A stretch of 64,000 nucleotides of DNA from Neoarius graeffei (lineage: Eukaryota; Chordata; Actinopteri; Siluriformes; Ariidae), in NCBI RefSeq assembly GCF_027579695.1, contig NC_083570.1:97986463-98050462 (forward strand), read 5' to 3'. The notes beneath the pieces were generated by a model. It was given only the letters and a program-made list of their open reading frames with translations. It was not told where the DNA came from and ran no database searches. Both the position numbers and the translations under genes were made by a program. Positions 22,434 through 64,000 of the stretch are shown here, one piece after another. The stretch's first letter is position 1, and each line of letters starts with the position of its first letter.

Positions 22434-22743
22434 CTGATAAGAACATATCTTTTTTATTTTTCAAGAATTATTATCGCATTTTTCACAAATTGCTACTGTC
22501 ATTTCGCCAGTTTGTTTACATTCTAAGCCGAAATGATTTTGTCGGACGTTTTGTCTAAAGGTTTTATTTATGGAATTTGCAAAAAATAAAAATAAAAATG
22601 CTCTGTTTCTCAAAATCCAGTGAATGTGGATAGAATAAAACAATTATTCCAGTTAATCTCGTCGTACATGGCTTCTAGCCAACTTGGCGCTACATGCCTC
22701 GTTGGCTATCAGCACATGTACGACGAGATTACATGGAATAACT

Positions 22744-23264
22744 TGTAGTTATTGCCTGTGAACCTGATTTCCTCTGAATGATGCTCTCCACAGATTCGGC
22801 CCTTGAGGAAGTTTCTGGCGAGGAGCGCTGATTACGAGGTCCTGTATAATCAAACTCTCAAGTGAGTTGGGGAGGGGATTCCCTGCTGAGGCTGCGCGCA
22901 GCGTATTAGCATGAGCATATAGCCTATGGGAAATGAATCGTATGTTGGATTAGCACTCATCCCATGTTTTGGAAAATCAAAAATGTTGTCTTGGGCCCCT
23001 CTGGGGTGGCACCAATCCATGTGCAAAGTATGTAGTATGTGCGTCCAGCCATGTCAATTTACATAGGTGAACAGACAGAGAGACAGATAGATTCCCTTTA
23101 GTAGTATCGATAGATTGTTAATTATAGATATTGTATATTATTGATATCAATATTTTATGCATAATATAGTGTTTTGTATAGATAGATATATTATAGATAT
23201 TGAGATTACAGACAGATATTGTCTAGCACAGATATTTTAGGCATTGGGTATAATACAGCTCGGA
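22744..23264. other. Non-repeat stretch holding the isolated exon
   Basis: Apart from the exon-like segment 22794-22861 and AT-rich gatagata motifs (23080-23220), nothing is recognised. Confidence 0.5.
22794..22861 (+). CDS. Isolated exon-like sequence of an unrecognised gene
   Basis: A 68-bp segment is bounded by a good acceptor (gctctccacag) and a consensus donor (gtgagttgg). Only one frame is open across it: IRPLRKFLARSADYEVLYNQ followed by TL and two bases. The other two frames contain stops. It lies in non-repeat sequence between two transposon clusters, 5.4 kb upstream of hars1 on the same strand. I do not recognise the protein and found no partner exons. It could be a real exon of an upstream gene with large introns, an unannotated 5' hars1 exon, or coincidence. 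Confidence 0.4.
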
Positions 23265-23267
23265 GCG

Positions 23268-23515
23268 CAGGTGGCCAAGTGGTTAGAGCGCTTGACCGCT
23301 AAGCGAACGGTCCCTGGTTCGAGCCTCGGCTTGACGGGGATCTGGGGCTCGCTCCCTGTCCACCCAGCAGTGAATGGGGACCTGGTGGAAAAACACTGGG
23401 GAAGTCAAAAGGCGGCGAGGAAAGGAACTGGCCACCCTACCTCACCATGCTGACGGCCTAGACAGAGTGTGCTCTCTAACGGGCACTCCCCCAACGTACG
23501 TACCCAAAAATGTAT
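23268..23515 (+). mobile_element. tRNA-derived SINE, third family
   Basis: The tRNA-like head (gcgcaggtggccaagtggtt ... ggtccctggttcgagcctc) has A- and B-box matches and resembles a class II (Ser/Leu-like) tRNA. A 170-bp unrelated body follows. It is a retroposon, not a functional tRNA, because the head does not fold into a complete cloverleaf. Confidence 0.7.
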
Positions 23516-24079
23516 ATATGGGACTCTTTGACTGGCTTTTGATAATACAGATCAGTGTTTCTCAACCACTGGGTTGCGGCCCACGAGTGTGCTGCAAAGC
23601 GCCATCTACTGGGCGGCAATTTTTTTTCCAAGTTGAAGTTAATTTTTTACTTGGAGTAGGGTACAATTGCTGGGTTGCATCCGACGTCACATCCGCCTCG
23701 CGATGCTTTGCGATGGGTTATCGATGAAAATGAGGCATTTTGGTTGCGATATACACGTGAGCTAAAAGTTGTGGTCACACCGTTGTCACTGTCACACTTT
23801 TGTGCGCTTGAGCTTGGTGCAGCTCAAGCCGCCGTGCTCACTCACGGAGCATATGGTGCGCACTCTTGGGACCCGGTCGTTATAGGAAACACCTGATACT
23901 GATTTGAGCGCCATCAGCACGCACAGATACGGATGCTGTTTTCACAGAGGATTTGTGAAGTATTATCATAATCACTGTCATGCTTGTTTCTAGCCATGCT
24001 TATAATGCTGTTTAAATACTCTGCTTTGTGTTTTGTTTTTGTAAATATCACGCCTGCTAATAAACACTCTTCCTGCACT

Positions 24080-24290
24080 TAGATCCGTCTCCCGCCGTCT
24101 ATCTTGTAGTGTCCTGATCCCCAGATCGTTAACCCAGTCACATATAAAAAGCTGTCCTCCTCCATGATCTTCCAAATTTTCATCTGTGTGTCCGTGTAGA
24201 ACGATGTCTGCAGCACCAGGTAGTTTGAGATGTCGGGGAACTCAACGGATGGATAATTTTCCAACTCATCGGAAAAATCCTTCTTTGTTC
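24080..24290 (-). pseudogene. Relic of a YqaJ/SWIM-type transposon-associated protein
   Basis: Minus-strand frames read YPSVEFPDISNYLVLQTSFY-TDTQMKIWK and, after a frameshift, FICDWVNDLGIRTLQDRR. The 'FPDI.NYLV...S.YT..Q.KA.KS......GWV..L' pattern is familiar from large fish and cnidarian repeat proteins that carry SWIM and YqaJ-like exonuclease domains. Only this start region remains. The link is from memory of the family and moderately uncertain. Confidence 0.45.
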
Positions 24291-24965
24291 AAGGAGAACT
24301 GAACTTGCTTTATTTCTTAATTAACGTGTTCTTCAATTACGTTTTCGGTTTTAGTAACCTTATATCGTGACTCGTACTGGTAAATAATTGCAATTAAATA
24401 TTATACTTATCGGCCTATTCGGTTTTTAGCCGTGTTGAATTTAGTTTGTTTGGTCCGCGGCAGGCGTCGCTTATCCGCGCGATCTTCACGAGACTTGTGT
24501 GAGACTTCGAAACGTGAAGAAGTGTCAGCCAGGTGTCAGCGCCGCCATTTTGAAAACTGTTTTCCAAATGAAATATTGCACAAAAACAAGTTTAACTGAT
24601 GATTACTGCCTACTTTTTTCAAACTTTCCTGATTGCTATCAAAACAAACAAAACTTCCGGCTTGATTACGTCAGCATTCGAAAGAGGGCGCGTGCGTCTT
24701 TTGACAGCGTTGACAGATGTTGGTCGCTTTGATTTCCACTGTACATTTTACTTCCGTCCTACGATGTCTCGCACAGGTCTCAGCGAATCTCGTTTACGGC
24801 CATTGCTTTGACATATGGACTGATATATTACAGAGCATATTTCAAACCCTCATAACTTGCTATAGCAGTGACAAAATAGTTATCAAAATGCATTCCGAAA
24901 TTTAATAAAATGAGAGAAATAGAATTTTGATGATAAAAAAATTTGCCTTCAGTTCTCCTTTAATG
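24290..24965. mobile_element. MITE with 'aaggagaactgaa / ttcagttctcctt' ends
   Basis: The ends at 24290 and about 24960 are inverted repeats of about 13 bp. The right end is followed by taa. It contains ordinary CpG-bearing sequence without coding capacity. Confidence 0.6.
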
Positions 24966-25756
24966 TGTAAGGATCTATCCCATTGAGTGGTTTCTATATC
25001 CACTTCTTGGTTTTAATAACTTGCTTGTTTGTTGTACACAAATACAGCAATAAATTCTTGTGTTAATCAACCAGACTCCACTTTTGGATCATTCATCCCT
25101 TTTGACTGAGAATGCCCTGCATGCATGGTTTGGCTTCTGGCACATCCATACAGTTTTAAAAATAATATCTCAATTAAAAAGGTTGTTTTTATTGCATTTA
25201 TTAATCCCTGGGCTCCCATCTGTAACAGTAAGTGATGTTGCATTCAATAAAAACACTTTACAATAGATTATTAGATTCTAATAGAATAGATGAGCCAAAA
25301 TAATTGGGGGTCTTTTTTAATGGGCCCTGACTCGTTGAATAAGTGGGCCTTAAAGTAGAAAAGGCTGAGAACCCCTGATATGTGTATATGGGTCCGTCTC
25401 AGAAACTGCTCTCTCATTTGGGACATTATGGTCAAAAAGTAAATTTTCTAATTTTACTATTTTTTTTGCATTTACCCAACACTCAATGTTTCTTTTGTCA
25501 TGTTTAATAAGAATAAAGATAGTATCTTGCTTTATCTGGCCTCCATTGTGGAACATTTTTTTGATTACAATTCAAATGCTATTGTAAAATTGATTTCCAT
25601 ATAAAATAACTCCATCATGAAGAATTAAAGCCCCTCCTTCACAGATGAGTGAAAATATTGAATAAATTTCCTCTTTTTGATTGCTTGGGTTAAAAATGCC
25701 AAGTTATGATGACTGAATTGATTATTCACTTAAATATGAATAATATGATACATTTT

Positions 25757-26133
25757 GGGCGGCACGGTGGTGTAGTGGTTAGCACTGTCGCCTCACAGCA
25801 AGAAGGTCCTGGGTTCGAGCCCCGGGGCCGGCGAGGGCCTTTCTGTGCAGAGTTTGCATGTTCTCCCCGTGTCCGCGTGGGTTTCCTCCGGGTGCTCCGG
25901 TTTCCCCCACAGTCCAAAGACATGCAGGTTAGGTTAACTGGTGACTCTAAATTGACCGTAGGTGTGAATGTGAGTGTGAATGGTTGTCTGTGTCTATGTG
26001 TCAGCCCTGTGATGACCTGGCAACTTGTCCAGGGTGTACCCCGCCTTTCGCCCGTAGTCAGCTGGGATAGGCTCCAGCTTGCCTGCGACCCTGTAGAAGG
26101 ATAAAGCGGCTAGAGATAATGAGATGAGATGAG
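25757..26133 (+). mobile_element. Main SINE copy 5
   Basis: Full-length copy with a perfect 12-bp duplication, atgatacatttt, at 25745-25756 and 26134-26145. Confidence 0.96.
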
Positions 26134-26145
26134 ATGATACATTTT

Positions 26146-26777
26146 GGGTATTTGATATGGCGAGGCGGGGGCGGGTCAAAATGACTGGCCATAGATTCTA
26201 TCAAAAGTTCGATCTAAATTGACCATGGCTGCAAAATATTGGCCAAAAATACGCAAAGCCTACGAAATATGAAAGTAAGATGAAAAAGAAACATTCTATT
26301 GCCTTATACTGCAAGACTAAAACAAAATAAAACTGTCAAAACTCACCTTTTCAGCGATAACGTCCGAACAGATCACCCGCGTAACAGAGAGACCGCAAAT
26401 GGAAGCACGATCAACTTCTAACTGTTGGAGTGGAAAATTCCATTCTACACATGCAAATTGTTAATGTGTGTCCTTCCCCGCACACAAATAACACGCTACG
26501 GTAAAAAATAGACCACAACTCATTTTATAGCTCAGAAATTCAGACAACACCAGCTACCATCGTAACATATTCTGTAAGAAACATATTCTAGACCTAACTT
26601 TCAGCTTTCGTTTTAAAAAACAAAATCGCAGATTTATAACTAAATTTTTATATGGCGTAGTGATTTTAAGTTACTACTTTTGACCCTGAGGCTTTCCGTT
26701 TAGATCAAAACACACGATCGTATTGGTTTTGGGTATGCGGAAAATGGAGTTACGACGGTGATGAAATATTTTGCATG
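26146..26777. other. No gene recognised
   Basis: AT-rich sequence. I saw neither coding potential nor a familiar repeat. Confidence 0.4.
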
Positions 26778-27028
26778 ATGTTTTATTACGGTTCTGATTA
26801 TTCTGTGAGCGCACCAATCCTTAGGTGTATAAAGTTACAACTTAAAATACAATTAGTGATGACTATAGACTTTTCAGTGGACTACAACCTTTTTAAGGGA
26901 ATGCGATGTAGTCAACCGTTTATCATGTCCCAGATCAAGCCGCCATTTTCCCACAAATTTGCAGAATTTTTGGCCAAATTCTGAATAGAGTATTCACATC
27001 AAAGATTTAGTTTTATCTGTATTATTTC

Positions 27029-27375
27029 TTAGCGCTGTCGCCTCACAGCAAGAAGGTCCGGGTTCGAGCCCCGTGGCCGGCGAGGGCCTTTCTGTGTGGA
27101 GTTTGCATGTTCTCCCCGTGTCCGCATGGGTTTCCTCCGGGTGCTCCGGTTTCCCCCACAGTCCAAAGACATGCAGGTTAGGTTAACTGGTGACTCTAAA
27201 TTGACCGTAGGTGTGAATGTGAGTGTGAATGGTTGTCTATGTGTCAGCCCTGTGATGACCTGGCGACTTGTCCAGGGTGTACCCCGCCTTTCGCCCGTAG
27301 TCAGCTGGGATAGGCTCCAGCTTGCCTGTGACCCTGTAGAACAGGATAAAGCGGCTACAGATAATGAGATGAGAT
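27029..27375 (+). mobile_element. Main SINE copy 6, 5'-truncated at a duplication junction
   Basis: It lacks the first about 25 bp (starts ttagcgctgtcgcctcacag) and joins directly to the end of the first duplicated unit. No target duplication is present. It also lacks the internal ctgtgtctatgt 6-bp step. Confidence 0.93.
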
Positions 27376-27439
27376 GTTTTATTACGGTTCTGATTATTCT
27401 GTGAGCGCACCAATCCTTAGGTGTATAAAGTTACAACTT

Positions 27440-27811
27440 CTCATCTCATTATCTCTAGCCGCTTTATCCTTCTACAGGGTCGCAGGCAAGCTGGAGCCTA
27501 TCCCAGCTGACTATGGGCGAAAGGCGGGGTACACCCTGGACAAGTCGCCAGGTCATCACAGGGCTGACACATAGACACAGACAACCATTCACACTCACAT
27601 TCACACCTACGGTCAATTTAGAGTCACCAGTTAACCTAACCTGCATGTCTTTGGACTGTGGGGGAAACCGGAGCGCCCGGAGGAAACCCACGCGGACACG
27701 GGGAGAACATGCAAACTCCACACAGAAAGGCCCTCGCCGGCCCCGGGGCTCGAACCCAGGATCTTCTTGCTGTGAGGCGACAGCGCTAACCACTACACCG
27801 CCGTGCCGCCC
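27440..27811 (-). mobile_element. Main SINE copy 7
   Basis: Full-length, with perfect 12-bp duplication aagttacaactt at 27428-27439 and 27812-27823. It is absent from the same site in duplicate copy 1, so it inserted after the duplication. Confidence 0.96.
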
Positions 27812-28140
27812 AAGTTACAACTTAAAATACAATTAGTGATGAGTGTAGACTTTTCAGTGGACTACAACCTTTTTAAGGGAATGCGATGCAGTCGACCGTT
27901 TATCATGTCCCAGATCAAGCCGCCATTTTTCCACAAATTTGCAGAATTTTTTGCCAAATTCTGAATAGAGTATTCACATCAAAGATTTAGTTTTATCCGT
28001 ATTATTTCTTTCAGCATTTTATTTCAAATTAAAGCCAACATCACCATTCAAAACCGTATAGTTTATTGACTGTGAGTATATTGAATACATGAATCCGATT
28101 CTGATTCTCATCAATGAGCCAAGAATTGTCATCCTTCCGC

Positions 28141-28242
28141 CGTGATGACGTCTAATGTGCGCGACGAGTGACTATACGAGGGCGTACGCATGCGCAGACG
28201 GAAGGACCGAAAGGGATTCATACCGGTGAGTGGAGAAGTGTC
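28141..28242 (+). promoter_or_regulatory. hars1: Probable hars1 cytosolic promoter and 5' UTR
   Basis: This is a short CpG-rich, unique stretch just before the exon 1c start. It holds an NRF1-like palindrome (acgcatgcgcag, 28186-28197) and a CRE/ATF half site (TGACG, 28146-28150), both common in housekeeping promoters. No TATA box is seen. A consensus splice donor (GTGAGT at 28226-28231) lies before the ATG and might be an alternative 5' UTR exon end. Transcription start is not determinable from sequence. Confidence 0.45.
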
Positions 28243-61467
<33,225 letters not shown>

Positions 61468-62061
61468 GTGCGCTGAACATAAACACACAGGGGATAAAAG
61501 ATGCGAATGCTGGCTTTAAGGCTGCGTTCATATACTTTATCGAGCTGCTTGCTTGAGCAATCCTGACTCTTCTCTCCCAGTCGTCCCTGTCTCGATCTTT
61601 GCGAAGATTGGTATCTCTCTCAGTTGCGCTTCCTTCCTACACTCCTTTTTCCCTGCGACGGTTCGCATAAAAGTACTTTGGATATAATTTTCCTTTTTGC
61701 TTCACCAGCAGTGACCTATGAATCTCAGCCGCCTTTCGTTTATAGTATCCGAGAGTTGAGTAATATTCCCATTTATTCTGTCCACGTTCACTGGATATGA
61801 GCAATCACGCGCTCTGATAGCCTTGTAGTAGAGTCACCAATCAGCTCGTATACCGTGAGTAGAGAAAAACAAAATGGCAGAGCGCATCAAGTTAGATATA
61901 TCACTTTATCAAGTATTTAACAGAAACAGAGATGGCTAAAAGAATATAGTGGTGTCCCCTCCTCCACAATATCTCCTGTTCCACACTCCAGCCCAGTTGG
62001 TGGCAGTAATGCACCTTTAAGTTGGTTTACCAACTGCCAAAAAACCCAAAAGATGATGATG

Positions 62062-62175
62062 ATGGCGGAGCGTGTTACTGAACCAACCGAGGATGAAATA
62101 AAAACTCAACTCAAAAATAAACCCCCAAAAATACAAAAAAAAGCTACAAAATATGGAAAAAAAAAGTGTTTGATG
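62062..62175 (+). pseudogene. Element D first exon, best-preserved copy
   Basis: MAERVTEPTEDEIKTQLKNK then PPKIQKKATKYGKKK, with the donor gatg|gtaaga. It is open throughout and preceded by an (atg)n run. Compare 21936-22046. The downstream exons are missing. Function is unknown; possibly a tyrosine-recombinase-type (Crypton-like) protein start. Confidence 0.5.
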
Positions 62176-62216
62176 GTAAGAACATGCTTTTTTTTCTCCT
62201 TTCTTCAAGGATTATT

Positions 62217-62404
62217 TTTATTTTTTAAGATTTTTTGGGGGGGCTTTTTGCACCTTTTATTGGATAGGACAGTGTAGAGACAGGAAATGAGCGGGAGAGA
62301 GAGAGATGGGGAGGGATCGGGAAATGACCTCGGGTCGGAATCGAACCCGGGGTCCCCGGATTTATGGTATGGCGCCTTATCCACCTGAGCCACAACGCCC
62401 CCAA
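62217..62404 (-). mobile_element. tRNA-headed SINE with 15-bp duplication
   Basis: Same family as the head at 17036: complement of gggggcgttgtggctcaggt, B-box gggttcgattcc. Flanks tcttcaaggattatt at 62202-62216 and 62405-62419. Only about 190 bp long, so the 1.1-kb version at 17036 is unusual. Confidence 0.88.
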
Positions 62405-62460
62405 TCTTCAAGGATTATTATTGCATTTTTAAAAAAAATATATTATTATTTATTTATAAT

Positions 62461-63487
62461 CCCCCGCTGGCCGAAAGGCCCGAAGGGGGATTATGTCGTG
62501 GCGATGTCCGTCCATCCCGGGAAGGGTGCTCACCTTCTGAAATCAACTCCTCTCAATTTTTGGAGGAATTTCACCAAACTTGGCAGGATTCTTTGTTATA
62601 TGTCAGTAATACGCATATTGTAATTTTGTTAAATTGCGTCACATTTTACCAGCGTTACAGCCCTTGATGAACAAAATTTATACTTTGACAATTTCATGAG
62701 GTTTTTTTTTTTTTTCCTTTTGAAATCAACTCTCACAATTTTTGGAGGAATTTCACCAAACTTGGTAAAAGGTCTTGTTATATATCGGTAGAACACGTAT
62801 TGTAATTTCGTTCAATTCAGTCGCATTTTCCCAGAGTTGTGGCCCTTGATTAACAACCTTGCACTTTCACAATTTCACGAAGGTGTGTTTTCCTTCTGAC
62901 ATCAACTCCTCTCGCAATTTTTGGACGAATTTCTCGAAGCTTGGCAAAAGGCCTTGTTGTATGATGGTAAGACGCATATTGCGATTTAATTTTGTTGGTG
63001 AAAATTTTCCCAGAGTTTTGACCCTTGATTAAATAACTTGTGCTTTGACAATTTCATGAGGGTGTACGTTCTTCTGAAATCAACTCCTCTCACAATTTGT
63101 GGAGGAATTTCACCAAACTTGGCAAAAGGCTTTGTTATATGACAGTTATACACAGACTGAAATTTCGATTAATTTGGGCAAATTTTCCCAGAGTTATGCC
63201 CTTCATTATTAACAAACTTGTACTTTGGCAATTTCATCAAGGTGTGCTTGCTTTCTGAAATCAACTCCTCTCACAATTTTTATCCCCCGCTGGCCGAAAG
63301 ACCCGAAGGGGGATTATGTCGTGGCGATGTCCGTCCGTCCCGGGGAAGGTACTCGACTTCTGAAATCAACTCCTCTCACAATTTTTGGAGGGATTTCACG
63401 AAACTTGATAGTATTCTTATCGTCGGTAATACGCATATTGCAATTTCGTTCAATTCGGTCGCATTTTACCAGAGTTATGGCAGAGTT
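62461..63487 (+). repeat. Tandem ~180-bp repeat with 'cccccgctggccgaaaggcc' head
   Basis: gaaatcaactcctctcacaa followed by tttttggaggaatttcacca recurs at about 62538, 62721, 62898, 63075, 63256 and 63361 (spacings about 177-183, last 105). A palindromic head (cccccgctggccgaaaggcc...gggg) precedes the first unit and recurs at 63283. Confidence 0.9.
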
Positions 63488-63798
63488 ACCAGCGGGAGAT
63501 ATTGTGCTCTTGGTGGACTCTTGTTCACAAATTGCTCCTGTTATTTTGCCGGTTTGTTTACATTCTAAGCGAAAATGATTTTGCTGACAAAATACGTTTT
63601 TTGTATAAAGTTTTTATTTATCAAATTTGCAAAGAAATAAAAATAAAATGCTCTGTTTTTCTCAAAATCCAGTGAATGTGGAGAGAATAAAAGAGTTATT
63701 CCACTCAGTTTCATGATACATGGCGTATAGCCAACTCGGTGCTACGCGTCTCGTCTGCTATCAGCTCATGTACGACTCGATTTTGTGGAATAACTGTT

Positions 63799-64000
63799 AA
63801 ACAGTTCCTTATTTGTTCCATGGGCTCTCCAACTAACATTTAATACAGTTTGCAACATGTGTGTAGAACAGTCATTCAGATACCATCCAAGCTTCACATT
63901 CAGCATTTAGTGTGATAAAATCCGTATTTATTTCAGTATTGTCACACAAGACCAGGTCCCCTCCCCATTTTCAGTTTCTTCCTTTTGGACCAGCTGGATT
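63799..64000. other. hars1: No feature recognised
   Basis: Remaining intron sequence after exon 10. No match to the expected next hars1 exon. Confidence 0.4.

Larger units (their letters stand above)
21838..22743 (+). mobile_element. Element D copy 1 with end hairpin E1
   Basis: The ends ttctatccacattcactgga (left) and tccagtgaatgtggatagaa (about 22614-22633) are inverted repeats. Right of this is a hairpin module of about 100 bp (22640-22743: attccagttaatctcgtcgt ... acgacgagattacatggaat). It includes a short exon (21936-22046) and the SINE at 22055-22433. Confidence 0.7.
23552..25378. mobile_element. hAT-like element 'cagtgtttctcaacc / ggctgagaacccctg'
   Basis: The left end (23552) and the complement of the right end (about 25377) form the familiar fish hAT-type termini. 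Inside lie a minus-strand transposon protein relic (24080-24290) and a smaller element (24290-24965). The target duplication was not resolved. Confidence 0.5.
26778..28010. repeat. Tandem duplication of ~250 bp with SINEs between and inside copies
   Basis: Copy 1 (26778-27028) and copy 2 (27373-27439 plus 27824-28010) run from gttttattacggttctgatt to gttttatc(c/t)gtattatttct with few differences. SINE copy 6 lies at the junction and SINE copy 7 sits inside copy 2. The duplicated sequence itself is unrecognised. Confidence 0.9.
61776..63798 (+). mobile_element. Element D copy 3 with end hairpin E5, two insertions
   Basis: Left end ttctgtccacgttcactgga, exon 62062-62175, right end tccagtgaatgtggagagaa (about 63669), then hairpin 63691-63798 (gttattccactcagtttcat ... 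gattttgtggaataactg). It is interrupted by a SINE (62217-62404) and by the 180-bp repeat array (62461-63487). Confidence 0.75.

Noticed and set aside
23268..23340. tRNA-Ser/Leu-like gene
   Set aside because: It has A- and B-box but no complete cloverleaf and is followed by a SINE body. The same applies to heads at 17037, 42770 and 62385.
61468..64000. Remaining hars1 exons (anticodon-binding domain)
   Set aside because: No segment translates to the expected RTTETQV... or later conserved motifs. The interval is element D, a SINE and the 180-bp array.

Overview
The window is vertebrate nuclear DNA from a ray-finned fish. A catfish or another otophysan is my best guess, from the style of the repeats (Mermaid/V-SINE-like SINEs, Tc1-like elements, many hAT-like MITEs); that is inference only. 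The one clearly recognised host gene is the histidyl-tRNA synthetase gene (hars1) on the + strand. Its first ten coding exons lie between 28243 and 61467 and every exon junction has GT/AG signals. The anticodon-binding domain (about the last 100 residues) lies beyond the right edge.

The hars1 locus appears to have two alternative first coding exons. Exon 1c (28243-28332) begins the cytosolic WHEP-domain protein. Exon 1m (36492-36602) encodes an Arg-rich, acid-free leader that looks like a mitochondrial presequence. Both end in phase 0 and can join exon 2 (38410-38499), so one gene could supply both compartments.

Layout: 1-28140 is almost solid mobile-element debris upstream of hars1. It includes a 1.5-kb foldback (5469-6948), a 6.2-kb Harbinger-like element with a 28-bp perfect inverted terminus and TAA duplication (9086-15272) that holds at least three hAT-like insertions with perfect 8-bp duplications, a Tc1 copy broken by three successive insertions (16105-19263), LINE fragments, and one isolated exon-like sequence of an unrecognised gene (22794-22861). 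28141-61467 is hars1 with huge repeat-filled introns: a THAP-like exon expanded by a 41-bp minisatellite (33940-34822), two hAT-like elements sharing termini (39126-40277 and 43922-46700), and long pyrimidine microsatellites in introns 5 and 8, the latter split by a Tc1-like copy. 61468-64000 is intron after exon 10, again repeats.

Sixteen copies of one tRNA-headed SINE occur in both orientations. Most have perfect 9-13 bp target duplications and little divergence, so the family was recently active. At least four other tRNA-headed or related SINE families are present. No bacterial, organellar or CRISPR feature and no genuine tRNA or rRNA gene was found. Most long open frames are translations of SINEs, microsatellites or minisatellites.
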